DNA of 17,979 bases from an uncultured Flavobacteriales bacterium (GCA_950069165.1 CATMIT010000025.1:1-17979); one strand, 5' to 3'. Positions 7,278 through 15,040 are shown, counted from the stretch's first letter. A program made the numbers and translations. The notes: generated by a model from the letters alone, not told the origin.

Positions 7278-8142
7278 CATAATCTACACCATACTCCTAT
7301 TCAATATTTTAATAATTGTATTTAAGATGTTCGAAAAATACAAAGTAGATAATTTGCAAGCTTTAATTGTAAATTACTTAACTGCAGCAGGATGTTCTTA
7401 TTTCTTTTTAGAGCAAGATTTTTCATTAAATCATGTGTTAAATTCTGAATGGCTATATCATGCAATGATTATAGGAACATTATTTATAATTGTATTTAAC
7501 TTTTACGCATTCGGAACACAAAAAGTAGGAATAGCAGTTACTACAGTAGCAAATAAAATGTCCTTAATTATTCCTGTTTGTGCAGCACTTATTTTGTATC
7601 CTGAAAACAACACTTTTGACGCATTAAAAGGAATTGCATTTTTCTTAGCACTTGCAGGTATATATTTATCCTCTACTAAAGGTGGTAAACTTAGTTTTGA
7701 TAAGAACTATTTATGGTTAATAATTTTAGTATTTGTTGGACAAGGAATTTCCGATTCTATCTTTAATGATTTTGCTCAAAGTTTTAAGGAAGTGTTAGAA
7801 AAAGAAAGCTATTTGTTCTTTATGACATTATTTATTATTGCTAGTATTAGTGGAATTCTAATTCTAACAGGGAAATCATTTAAAGGAAGAAAGCCCTTGA
7901 AATTAAAAAGCATCTTCTGGGGAATTATTTTTGGTATTCCAAACTTCTTCTCTCTGCTATTCTTTTTAAGAGCCTTGAGTAATCCCAACCTAAATAGTTC
8001 GATAGTTTTTCCACTAGTAAGCATGGGTGTTATTGTGAGTTCAAGTTTTATTGGAATGCTAATTTTTAAGGAAAAACTCAGTAGAAATAATTGGATTGGG
8101 ATTTTACTTTCAATTTGTGCAATTTATATTTTCTCTTACTAA
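7270..8142 (+). CDS. EamA/DMT-superfamily membrane transporter
   Basis: A 290-residue polytopic inner-membrane protein with about ten hydrophobic segments (roughly 2-20, 31-47, 62-82, 86-110, 118-133, 146-165, 181-200, 214-234, 245-265, 273-290). They are arranged as two five-helix halves, the pattern of drug/metabolite (EamA) transporters. The C-terminal stretch LIFKEKLSRNNWIGILLS is the typical end of an EamA repeat. Substrate cannot be read from sequence; family members export metabolites or amino acids. Co-transcription with ribD raises the possibility of a flavin-related or pyrimidine-related substrate, but that is speculation. It starts inside the ribD 3' end (8-base overlap), and its stop shares a base with the next start (TAATG), so translational coupling is likely. 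Confidence 0.85.
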   Translation: MNNIIYTILLFNILIIVFKMFEKYKVDNLQALIVNYLTAAGCSYFFLEQDFSLNHVLNSEWLYHAMIIGTLFIIVFNFYAFGTQKVGIAVTTVANKMSLIIPVCAALILYPENNTFDALKGIAFFLALAGIYLSSTKGGKLSFDKNYLWLIILVFVGQGISDSIFNDFAQSFKEVLEKESYLFFMTLFIIASISGILILTGKSFKGRKPLKLKSIFWGIIFGIPNFFSLLFFLRALSNPNLNSSIVFPLVSMGVIVSSSFIGMLIFKEKLSRNNWIGILLSICAIYIFSY

Positions 8143-8753
8143 TGTTTGATGACACATACAAAGAAATAAAATCTGCTACAAAAGGAACTTACAAAGAAAA
8201 AGGAAGTAAATTTATAGCTTATGCCTTTACTGTTTTTTTGGAAGATGAAGTAAAAGAAAAACTAGAAGAAGTAAAAAAATTAGAACATTCAGCCAGACAT
8301 CATTGTTATGCTTATATTTTACATCCTGACAAATCAGCACAAAGAGCAAATGATGATGGAGAACCCTCCTCTACTGCAGGAAAACCCATTTTAGGACAGA
8401 TACTCTCTAAGGATTTGACCAATATTTTAATTGTAGTAGTGCGTTATTTTGGAGGAGTAAAACTAGGTGTTCCTGGTTTAATACGATCGTATAAAACAGC
8501 AGCATCTCAGGCGATACTAGAAGCAACTATTATTACAAAAACCATAAGAGAACAATATGAGGTAAGTTTCAAGTACCCACAAATGAATGATGTAATGCGA
8601 TTGGTGAAAGAATTTGATTTAGAAGTTGTAAATACTGACTTTCAAATAGATTGTAAACTTATAATTTCAGTCCCAAAAAGTAAAGAAGAAATGGTTATAG
8701 AAGCATTTAAGAAAAACCATGAATTAAGTATCAAGTATGTAAAAACTATCTGA
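8142..8753 (+). CDS. yigZ: YigZ family protein (IMPACT/UPF0029 plus DUF1949)
   Basis: A 203-residue protein made of an N-terminal IMPACT/UPF0029 domain (about 14-125) and a C-terminal DUF1949 domain (about 135-195), the architecture of E. coli YigZ. Signatures are KGSKFIAYA (20-28), HHCYAYIL (53-60), ANDDGEPSSTAGKPIL (69-84) and VVVVRYFGGVKLGVPGLIRSY (98-117 region). The eukaryotic relative IMPACT regulates Gcn2 signalling, but the bacterial role is not established; a translation-related or RNA-related function is only suggested. I chose ATG 8142, which overlaps the transporter stop as TAATG and gives the usual family length; earlier in-frame codons lie inside the transporter gene. It ends five bases from the convergent lipoprotein gene. 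Confidence 0.92.
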   Translation: MFDDTYKEIKSATKGTYKEKGSKFIAYAFTVFLEDEVKEKLEEVKKLEHSARHHCYAYILHPDKSAQRANDDGEPSSTAGKPILGQILSKDLTNILIVVVRYFGGVKLGVPGLIRSYKTAASQAILEATIITKTIREQYEVSFKYPQMNDVMRLVKEFDLEVVNTDFQIDCKLIISVPKSKEEMVIEAFKKNHELSIKYVKTI

Positions 8754-8758
8754 GAAGA

Positions 8759-9826
8759 TTAGTAAAACACCACATCTAAAATATTTCCATTAACAATAAT
8801 TGTATCGATAGCAAAGCCAGTCCAAGCCTCATACTTTAGCACTTTCCCACTTTGGTTTGCATCATTTGTATACAAATATTCTCTCCATGTACTATCGTTT
8901 ATTTGCTCAGTATTAACTGTCAAAAAACTAGCATCAATCCCAGAAGTGTGCATATGAGGAATAAGCCAATCTAAACTTGTATAATAAACTCCATTCTCAG
9001 CGGTAAAAAAAAGACGAGACTTAGCACTATTTATTATTAGATTATCTGCATTAAACACTCCGGTCAGATCTTTAAACTCATATACAATATTACTCCAAGC
9101 TCCTATTCTATAAACAGAAGACGTGGTATTGGAAGTAGGGTTTTGTTCATCATAAATACCTCTACATAGAACCAATAAATGTGTTTGACTAAAAGCTGCA
9201 CTATTAGGGTTGTATCCTACTTCTATTTTCCCAGAAAAATTATTAGTTGCTACCCCTGATTGAGCATAATCAATAGCAACAACTGAGCTGTCCCTATACT
9301 CATAAGTATCTCCTCCTCCATTCATCACAAAAACCCTATACCAACTTCCTACAATATTAGTTGGCATAGAAGTGTCTCCCGTTTCAATATGCCCTAAAAC
9401 TTCTAATTTGGATAGATCTACTATTTTAACAGAAGAAGCACCTTTATCCACCACATACAATCTATCTTCATCTATTTTTTTGCAACTTACTGGATCAGAA
9501 AATCCACTTACAGTTCCCTCACTACCGAAAGTTTCCATATTGGCAATGTAGAGTTTATCACCAATAATATAGGCTTGTTTTCCACTTATATGAATACTCT
9601 TTGGCTGAATAATATCCGTATTATTTACTTTTTTATAAATATTTTCTGTTACGACTCTAAGGGAATCTACAGCTAAATAATTGTAAAAAGAAACGCCTTG
9701 ATTAGTGAGAATATACATTCCAGCTCCATAATCGTTTGGAAGATTAATTGTTGGATCGCTTTTCTCTTCTTTCTTACAAGAGGATATTACTAAGAATAAA
9801 ATAAGGAAATACTTTAATAGCTTCAT
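8759..9826 (-). CDS. DUF5074-like beta-propeller surface lipoprotein (second propeller of the B12 locus)
   Basis: A 355-residue lipoprotein. The N-terminal signal peptide ends in the lipobox VISSC with Cys17 as the lipidated residue. The following KKEEKSD fits the Bacteroidota surface-export signal (Lys followed by acidic residues), so it probably faces outward on the outer membrane. The body is a series of short beta-strand repeats with asparagine/aspartate turns, for example ISGKQAYIIGDKLYIANME and DRLYVVDKGASSVKIVDLSK, as in YncE-like seven-bladed propellers. It appears to be a diverged relative of the preceding propeller gene. I start at ATG 9826; a TTG 39 bases upstream lies outside the signal peptide. 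The B12 role is inferred from the adjacent riboswitch-controlled receptor. A terminator and TATATTTG element before it suggest partly separate transcription. Confidence 0.75.
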   Translation of the reverse strand: MKLLKYFLILFLVISSCKKEEKSDPTINLPNDYGAGMYILTNQGVSFYNYLAVDSLRVVTENIYKKVNNTDIIQPKSIHISGKQAYIIGDKLYIANMETFGSEGTVSGFSDPVSCKKIDEDRLYVVDKGASSVKIVDLSKLEVLGHIETGDTSMPTNIVGSWYRVFVMNGGGDTYEYRDSSVVAIDYAQSGVATNNFSGKIEVGYNPNSAAFSQTHLLVLCRGIYDEQNPTSNTTSSVYRIGAWSNIVYEFKDLTGVFNADNLIINSAKSRLFFTAENGVYYTSLDWLIPHMHTSGIDASFLTVNTEQINDSTWREYLYTNDANQSGKVLKYEAWTGFAIDTIIVNGNILDVVFY

Positions 9827-9841
9827 AAAAATAAATTTTAG

Positions 9842-9849
9842 CAAATATA
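9842..9849 (-). promoter_or_regulatory. -7 element TATATTTG before the second propeller gene
   Basis: On the minus strand this perfect TAnnTTTG match sits 15 bases before the ATG at 9826, just past the T-tract of the terminator at 9851-9880. No -33 TTTG at the usual spacing was found. If active, it would let this lipoprotein escape the riboswitch that governs the two upstream genes. The evidence is only one short motif. Confidence 0.35.
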
Positions 9850-9850
9850 A

Positions 9851-9880
9851 AAAAAAGGGAAGCAAATGCCTCCCCTCTTT
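9851..9880 (-). terminator. Rho-independent terminator between the two propeller genes
   Basis: Read on the minus strand, GGGAGGC (9874-9868) pairs with GCTTCCC (9863-9857) around a 4-nt ATTT loop, with one G-T wobble. A T-rich run (from 9856 down) follows, and the stem can extend with A-T and G-T pairs to about 13 bp. It lies 27 bases after the first propeller gene and should stop or attenuate the btuB-type transcript there. Confidence 0.75.
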
Positions 9881-9906
9881 AATTTTAAATCTTATTTGTT
9901 CAAAAA

Positions 9907-10998
9907 TTAATTAAAACAATAACCTCCAGGAATAATACCAACTTGCACGGAATCTACAACAGTACCACTTGTAGTGTAACGGAAAGACCAACCACTTTGC
10001 ATATAATCCACAGCATCTGTTCCATAAATATAACCACCGTTACATCCTAAACCATAGAAACTTTTGTTGATAAGGGATGTTGATGGTAATTCTGTGTCCG
10101 AAATATCAAAAGCATAAACTGCCTTTGTCCATCCTCCATTATTGAAATATAAAGTTGTGCCGGCATCATCAATTACCAAATTACTAGGATGCTGGGTAGA
10201 ATCTGCAAAAATAAATGTTTCTGTAATTTGAGCGGTAACCCCATTTATTCTGATTAACTGCCCTGCTGTATGGCTTTCAATATACGACCAAGTCGGATCG
10301 TAATTTGTAGCACCTTCACAAAGCACCCAAACATCCCCATTCGCATCTACTTGAATAGACCTTGGAACATGACCAACATCAATAGTGCTTTCAATCTCAT
10401 CTGTAATGGTATTAATAACAGAAACTCTTGGAGAAGAACCAGACCAACCATAACCTCCATCAGCTGTAAAAACTTTATCACCCGTCTTTACTAGACCATC
10501 AGGACTACTGCCATTAAAAATGAATCCTGATTGAATGTTACTATCCAGATCAATGACAACAATAGCTCCTCCAAATCCAGCTCCCCAATCTGATACATAA
10601 GCTTTATTTTCATCTACTTGTAAAATATATCTTGGAGATTGAAAATACCCCCCTTCAATGCTTGAAACATGTGTCATGGAATCGATAGACGACACTTCAA
10701 TTTTTGCTGAACCATTTACTACAATATAGGCCTTATCGTTAATGACATTCATGGATTGCACAACATCTCCTAAAAGAAAATAGTTTACAGATGCAAACAC
10801 ATCATTTTCTACTGTGTTATCATTACTAATAAAGGAGATGGAACCATTTCCGCTTCCAAAACCTCCTTCATTGCTTACAAAGTAACCGTTTTCATAATTA
10901 CCTTCTGTAATAGATGGTGATGGCATATCTTTTTTACAAGATACCAATATGCTGATTGCTAATGTAAACATTCCAATTATTTTTAAATTTGTGTTCAT
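9907..10998 (-). CDS. DUF5074/BtuG-like beta-propeller surface lipoprotein
   Basis: A 363-residue lipoprotein with signal peptide and lipobox ILVSC (Cys21) followed by KKD. Early in the mature protein it carries GYFVSNEGGFGSGNGSISFI (38-57). This resembles the NEG..G..NGS.S start of DUF5074 propellers such as the Bacteroides B12-binding lipoprotein BtuG. Repeated blades follow: AYIVVNGSAKIEVSSID, AYVSDWGAGFGGAIVVIDLD, VFTADGGYGWSG and VWVLCEGATNYDP. The gene lies 11 bases after the BtuB-like receptor on the same strand and downstream of a cobalamin riboswitch. The likely job is to capture B12 on the cell surface and hand it to the receptor. Cobamide binding is inferred from family and context; a role with another ligand is not excluded. 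Confidence 0.82.
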   Translation of the reverse strand: MNTNLKIIGMFTLAISILVSCKKDMPSPSITEGNYENGYFVSNEGGFGSGNGSISFISNDNTVENDVFASVNYFLLGDVVQSMNVINDKAYIVVNGSAKIEVSSIDSMTHVSSIEGGYFQSPRYILQVDENKAYVSDWGAGFGGAIVVIDLDSNIQSGFIFNGSSPDGLVKTGDKVFTADGGYGWSGSSPRVSVINTITDEIESTIDVGHVPRSIQVDANGDVWVLCEGATNYDPTWSYIESHTAGQLIRINGVTAQITETFIFADSTQHPSNLVIDDAGTTLYFNNGGWTKAVYAFDISDTELPSTSLINKSFYGLGCNGGYIYGTDAVDYMQSGWSFRYTTSGTVVDSVQVGIIPGGYCFN

Positions 10999-11009
10999 TG
11001 TTTTTGTTT

Positions 11010-12881
11010 TTAGTTAATAGTATAATTTAAAGTTGCTACTAATTTCCTACCAGCAGCCGGATAATTTTTATAGGGCTGATAGGTTTTGTTGTTGATATTT
11101 TTAATTGTTAGCTGAAAGCTAAATAGCAACTCCTCAAATTGGTACAAGAGTGCTACATCACAAAGTAGATAAGCATCTAATCTATCCTTATTATCAGAAG
11201 TAGTGAAAACTGAGCCATTGTAAGATTGATTGATACTCAATTGAAAATTGTTTTCTTTCAGTATAAAAGTAAGGTTTCCTTTATGAAAAGGAGAGTAAAT
11301 CAATTGCTTGCCGATAGAGTTGTCCAATGTACTTATTCCTTTTTCATTGGTCGATTGGTTGTATTGATAATTTCCTACAAGCAGCAGCTCAGCACTGTTT
11401 AGTTGCATCTTGTATTTTAAATTTCCCTCAATACCCCTACTCCATACCTGCTTTATATTTTCAGGATGCCACTGCCCCATTTCATTGGGTGTCCATTTAA
11501 TCCAATCTTGCACTTTTAGGGAAAAAGCAGTGGCGCTTATTGCTAATCCTTTTAGTTTGACATCAAAACCAGCCTCATGGCTCCATCCATTTTCTGCAAG
11601 TAAATCAGCATTACCAAACCCTGCCCAGAACCTTTCATTAAAAGTAGGGGAACGGAAATTCTTATTTGTTTTGGCGCGAATAGAAAGAAAATCAGTAAGT
11701 TTTTGATCGATCCCCAATGATGGAATGATTGGTATTTTATAAGTGCTGTGCATTTGTTGCCTTATGGAAATAGCAGAAGAAAACCCTTGAAAGTTTGTTT
11801 GCAAAGAAGTATAAACTGCCTTTTCGTTTTCCTCTCTTTTACCGTTCTGATAATTATTACTCTCTATTTTATTGTGAGTGAATGCCGCCCCAATATTAAC
11901 AGTAAAGTATTTTGAACAGTAGCTGAAATCAGCATTGGAAATATAGCTTTTTGCCAATATTTTACTGTCTATATTTTTGGGTTCATCCACATAATTAAAA
12001 TCTTCCTCCATCAGGGCTTGCTTTAATTTTAATGTTCCTGAACCAATAATATGAGAAGATTTTAGTAAAAAACGATTGGCATCATCATACTGCATGGCAG
12101 TAGCATTTGCTACTGTCATATTGGATGGAATTTCCCTTTCTGTTTGTACTTTCCAAAAATGCACCTCTACCCTGTTTTTTGTATTGTATTTATAAGCGAA
12201 AATAGCTTGCAAATTTTCTGATTTTACCCTAGCGTGTTTATTCTGCTCAATAGGATTATCCATTTTTGTAGTATTGACAAAGGAAAAAATATTGTCGTCC
12301 TGAATATTGTTGTAAGTTAATTTCAGAAAGTTTCGATTATTAGCATGTTTCAATTCCAAATACTTGGATGCTAAACCAAAAGAACCCTTCTCCAATCCAA
12401 GACTTATTTCATTTTTATTTTGGAAAGAAACGATATTATTAAGATGAATACTCCCACCAACAGCACCACTCCCAAAAATGGAGGAACTGCCACCATAAGC
12501 AACTTGCAATTGGTCAAAGGAATTTGCAGGCAATAGGCCTATATCAATCATGCCGGAAGAAAGAGAATTAAGCGGAATACCATTCCACAAGAAAAGCGTA
12601 TGTGAAGCAGCCGTTCCTCTAAAAGAAGGAGTAGCCAAAGCCCCATATTGTTTTATAAAAATGCTGCCGTTTTTATTTAGGAAATCCGCAAGGGTTTGTG
12701 TTTTCCCCTCTCCTAACAAAAGAGGGGAAATAGTTTCTGTTTTACCACCGATTGCGTGTATTTCTATTTTGCTCTCGGATAGCAATACTTCTGGAAGATG
12801 AATGGTATCCAAAGTAGTTTGCGCCAGCAGATTTACCGATAGCCCAAAAAAGAGTAATATGTATACTAAAAAATGTTTCAT
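11010..12881 (-). CDS. btuB: TonB-dependent outer-membrane receptor, BtuB-like (cobalamin uptake)
   Basis: A 623-residue protein with a signal peptide (about 1-20, ending LLAQ), an N-terminal plug domain (about 28-150) and a 22-strand-type barrel over the remainder. Plug features are LADFLNKNGSIFIKQYGALA, PSFRGTAASHTLFLWNGIPL, IDIGLLPANSFDQLQVAYGG and SSIFGSGAVGGSIHL, which match BtuB/FepA-type plugs. The short size and lack of an N-terminal carboxypeptidase-like domain separate it from SusC proteins. The assignment to vitamin B12 rests on the cobalamin riboswitch directly upstream (43 bases from its end to the ATG) and the BtuG-like lipoprotein directly downstream. Energy would come from TonB-ExbBD, which are not encoded here. 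Inner-membrane BtuFCD genes are also absent from the window. Confidence 0.87.
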   Translation of the reverse strand: MKHFLVYILLFFGLSVNLLAQTTLDTIHLPEVLLSESKIEIHAIGGKTETISPLLLGEGKTQTLADFLNKNGSIFIKQYGALATPSFRGTAASHTLFLWNGIPLNSLSSGMIDIGLLPANSFDQLQVAYGGSSSIFGSGAVGGSIHLNNIVSFQNKNEISLGLEKGSFGLASKYLELKHANNRNFLKLTYNNIQDDNIFSFVNTTKMDNPIEQNKHARVKSENLQAIFAYKYNTKNRVEVHFWKVQTEREIPSNMTVANATAMQYDDANRFLLKSSHIIGSGTLKLKQALMEEDFNYVDEPKNIDSKILAKSYISNADFSYCSKYFTVNIGAAFTHNKIESNNYQNGKREENEKAVYTSLQTNFQGFSSAISIRQQMHSTYKIPIIPSLGIDQKLTDFLSIRAKTNKNFRSPTFNERFWAGFGNADLLAENGWSHEAGFDVKLKGLAISATAFSLKVQDWIKWTPNEMGQWHPENIKQVWSRGIEGNLKYKMQLNSAELLLVGNYQYNQSTNEKGISTLDNSIGKQLIYSPFHKGNLTFILKENNFQLSINQSYNGSVFTTSDNKDRLDAYLLCDVALLYQFEELLFSFQLTIKNINNKTYQPYKNYPAAGRKLVATLNYTIN

Positions 12882-12923
12882 TCCCCCTACCGTTTTATCC
12901 AGAAACGATTCAGTTTTGTTTCA

Positions 12924-13078
12924 TTCAGCAGGTCTTCTGACTTGGTCCTTTTGGAGTTGGCCTTCCCATTTATTAAACAGTGGCACATGTAGTTCCCAAA
13001 AATTTACGGACTTTACAGCTTCTGGTAAAGTTGAGGATTCACGCCCCATTCCCTTTTACACCATAATGATGTACTAAA
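12924..13078 (-). promoter_or_regulatory. Cobalamin (AdoCbl/B12) riboswitch
   Basis: Read on the minus strand, the conserved core is present in order. GGGAA (13053-13049) precedes GCGTGAATCC (13043-13034). AGCTGTAAAG follows around 13020, then the B12 box GCCACTG (12984-12978) and GTCAGAAGACCTGC (about 12940-12927). P1 can form between TTTAGTA (13078-13072) and TGCTGAA (12930-12924), seven pairs with G-T wobbles. P2 is the hairpin CATCA/TGGTG around 13070-13058. High B12 would repress the receptor and first propeller. No intrinsic terminator lies between it and the ATG at 12881, so control is probably at translation initiation. The aptamer call is firm; the expression platform is inferred. 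Confidence 0.93.
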
Positions 13079-13085
13079 CTTACGG

Positions 13086-13093
13086 CAAAGATA
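13086..13093 (-). promoter_or_regulatory. -7 element TATCTTTG driving the B12 riboswitch transcript
   Basis: A perfect TAnnTTTG match on the minus strand. A start site 6-8 bases downstream of its last G falls at about 13078-13080, the exact 5' edge of the riboswitch P1 stem. That agreement between two independently placed elements is the support. No -33 TTTG at 19-base spacing was seen. Confidence 0.5.
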
Positions 13094-13131
13094 AAAATAG
13101 TTTGTAGTTGGCTATTGTTAGTTGTAAGTTT

Positions 13132-13977
13132 TTAGAAAACAGAATTAGATATTTCCAAACTCTTCTCCAGCGCTACCCTATTCAATCCTAAATCCTCAGT
13201 AAAATAAGTGATTAGTTTTTCAGTAGGCATGTTCCCCACCAAATCATCTTTTGCCATAGGGCAACCGCCATATCCTTTCAGGGCCGCATCAAATCTTCTG
13301 CAACCATTCTGGTAGGCCGACTCTACTTTTTCCTCCCATTTATCAGGGGTAGTATGGAAGTGAGCCCCAAATTCAATAGTTGCATATTCTTGTATCAAAA
13401 CATCAAACAGTGGTGCAATATTTGTAGGGCTGGAAAACCCAATCGTATCGGATAAAGCCACAACACCTATTTCCAGTTGGTTTAGTTTCTCTGTAAGTTC
13501 AGCAACAATATCAGGATGGTAATTTTCTCCATAAGGATTCCCAAAGGCCATGGACAAATACACGACTAATTCCTTAGAATTTTTAACGCTTAGGTTTTGA
13601 ATTTTCTCAACCTCATTAAGTGCTGCCTCAATACTTTTATTTGTATTTCTTTTTTGAAACTGTTCTGAAACCGATAATGGAAATCCTAAATAGTCTATCT
13701 CCTCAAAATTACAAGCTGTTTCTACTCCTCTTGTATTTGCAATAATGGAAAGTAATTTACTCTTTGTATTACTCAAATCTAATCCTGCTAACACCTGTGC
13801 AGTATCCTTTAGTTGAGGTATTGCTTTTGGAGAAACAAAACTTCCAAAATCAATCGTATCAAACCCTACTTTTAACAATTGATTGATGTATGCAGTTTTG
13901 GTTGAAGTGGGAATAAACGCACTGATTCCTTGCATGGCATCTCTTGGACATTCCACTATTTTGATTGCAGAACTCAT
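13132..13977 (-). CDS. Hydroxymethylglutaryl-CoA lyase family protein
   Basis: A 281-residue DRE-TIM barrel metalloenzyme of the HMG-CoA lyase kind, which splits HMG-CoA into acetyl-CoA and acetoacetate at the end of leucine breakdown. Seen residues are IVECPRDAMQG (7-17, with Arg12-Asp13 as in the catalytic PRD motif), IDFGSFVSPKAIPQL (42-56), LSDTIG (175-180), the metal-binding His pair His206/His208 in GAHFHTT, and the active-site Cys239 in KGYGGCPMA with Asn249 after it. The stretch after HFH is TTPDKWEEK in place of the usual DT.G.A, so this belongs to a divergent clade and the substrate could differ. Its ATG overlaps the pyrD stop by four bases (ATGA), so it is co-translated with pyrD although the pathways are unrelated. 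Confidence 0.87.
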   Translation of the reverse strand: MSSAIKIVECPRDAMQGISAFIPTSTKTAYINQLLKVGFDTIDFGSFVSPKAIPQLKDTAQVLAGLDLSNTKSKLLSIIANTRGVETACNFEEIDYLGFPLSVSEQFQKRNTNKSIEAALNEVEKIQNLSVKNSKELVVYLSMAFGNPYGENYHPDIVAELTEKLNQLEIGVVALSDTIGFSSPTNIAPLFDVLIQEYATIEFGAHFHTTPDKWEEKVESAYQNGCRRFDAALKGYGGCPMAKDDLVGNMPTEKLITYFTEDLGLNRVALEKSLEISNSVF

Positions 13978-15002
13978 CTTTTAAGTATCGCTTTGTTTAT
14001 TCTTGTTATAAGTGCAGGACCCTCATAAATAAAACCAGTAAATACTTGCACCAAGGTTGCTCCTGCTTCTAGTTTTTCTAATGCATCTTCAGCAGAGTGG
14101 ATGCCACCCACTCCAATAATTGGGAATGCCCTATTGGACTTATCCGCTAAGTACTTAATCACTTCAGTTGACATAGCTTTAACCGGCTTACCACTCAAGC
14201 CTCCATTACCAATGGCCTCCACCTTAGTTTTATCCGTTTTAAGTCCTTTTCTGCCAATGGTTGTATTAGTTGCTACAACCCCATCAATTTTAGTGTCAGC
14301 CACTATTGCTATGATATCATCTAATTGTTCATTACTTAAATCTGGAGCAATTTTAAGTAAGATTGGCTTTCTTTTTTCTTTCTGATTATTTAGCTTTTGT
14401 AAACTGTTCAGTAATGCAGTAAGGGGTTCTTTCTCTTGCAAATCACGCAAACCAGGTGTATTTGGAGAACTTACATTCACCACAAAATAATCGACATAAG
14501 GAAAAAGTTTCTCAAAACATATTTCATAATCATCTACTGCTTTATCATTTGGTGTGAGTTTATTTTTACCAATATTTCCTCCAATAATAATATTGGATTT
14601 CTTTCTTCTTAATCTGGCAACTGCCCCTTCAATCCCTTCATTGTTAAATCCCATTCTGTTGATAAGTGCATTATCTTCTTTTAAGCGAAATAACCTAGGT
14701 TTTGGGTTGCCATCTTGTGGTAAAGGAGTGACAGTTCCTATCTCCACAAATCCAAAACCAAAGGATGCTAATTCATCAAATAGTTTGGCATCTTTATCAA
14801 ATCCTGCAGCCAAGCCAACAGGATTTTCAAATTTTAAACCGAATACTTCTCTTTCTAATTTAGGATGACTTACCTTAAACAGAAAGCGCCAAGTCCACAT
14901 TTTAAGTGGAACTAATGCCCCAATTTTTATGACTTTAAAGGAGATATGATGTATAAATTCAGGATTGAAAAGAAATAAAATCGGACGGAATAATTTATAC
15001 AT
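13974..15002 (-). CDS. pyrD: Dihydroorotate dehydrogenase (quinone), class 2
   Basis: A 342-residue FMN enzyme that oxidises dihydroorotate to orotate in pyrimidine synthesis, passing electrons to the quinone pool at the inner membrane. The class 2 N-terminal membrane-associating helices (1-45) are present. The barrel shows NPVGLAAGFDKDA (60-72), EIGTVTPLPQDGNPKPRLFRL (87-107), NRMGFNN (115-121), the catalytic serine in NVSSPNTPGLRDLQ (Ser179), LKIAPDLS, and the FMN-phosphate strand IIGVGGIHSAEDA. The serine base and N-terminal extension identify class 2 rather than the cytosolic class 1 enzymes. A TATTTTTG element lies 14 bases upstream of its ATG. Upstream on the same strand is a small XRE regulator whose stop is 38 bases away. 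Confidence 0.96.
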   Translation of the reverse strand: MYKLFRPILFLFNPEFIHHISFKVIKIGALVPLKMWTWRFLFKVSHPKLEREVFGLKFENPVGLAAGFDKDAKLFDELASFGFGFVEIGTVTPLPQDGNPKPRLFRLKEDNALINRMGFNNEGIEGAVARLRRKKSNIIIGGNIGKNKLTPNDKAVDDYEICFEKLFPYVDYFVVNVSSPNTPGLRDLQEKEPLTALLNSLQKLNNQKEKRKPILLKIAPDLSNEQLDDIIAIVADTKIDGVVATNTTIGRKGLKTDKTKVEAIGNGGLSGKPVKAMSTEVIKYLADKSNRAFPIIGVGGIHSAEDALEKLEAGATLVQVFTGFIYEGPALITRINKAILKR

Positions 15003-15016
15003 GAAAGATTTTTAAG

Positions 15017-15024
15017 CAAAAATA
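15017..15024 (-). promoter_or_regulatory. -7 element TATTTTTG before pyrD
   Basis: A perfect TAnnTTTG match in the 38-base gap between the XRE gene and pyrD, with 14 bases between it and the pyrD ATG. This is the spacing expected for a short leader. No matching -33 TTTG is present. It would let pyrD and the HMG-CoA lyase gene be expressed independently of the regulator gene. Confidence 0.35.
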
Positions 15025-15040
15025 CAAGATTGATTAAAAT

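Noticed and set aside
8091..8141. Longer yigZ starting inside the transporter gene
   Set aside because: The extra residues are an out-of-frame reading of the last transporter helix; ATG 8142 gives the family length and a TAATG junction.
9827..9865. Upstream TTG start for the second propeller lipoprotein
   Set aside because: The added residues would precede a complete lipoprotein signal peptide and would start inside the terminator hairpin and T-run region.
12802..13077. Plus-strand open frame across the riboswitch region
   Set aside because: It is antisense to the conserved cobalamin riboswitch and the receptor start, with no family resemblance; the RNA element explains the conservation.
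13092..13116. Weak hairpin AATAG/CTATT with T-run after the HMG-CoA lyase gene on the minus strand
   Set aside because: Only five AT-rich pairs with an 11-base loop; it coincides with the riboswitch promoter and is too weak to call a terminator.
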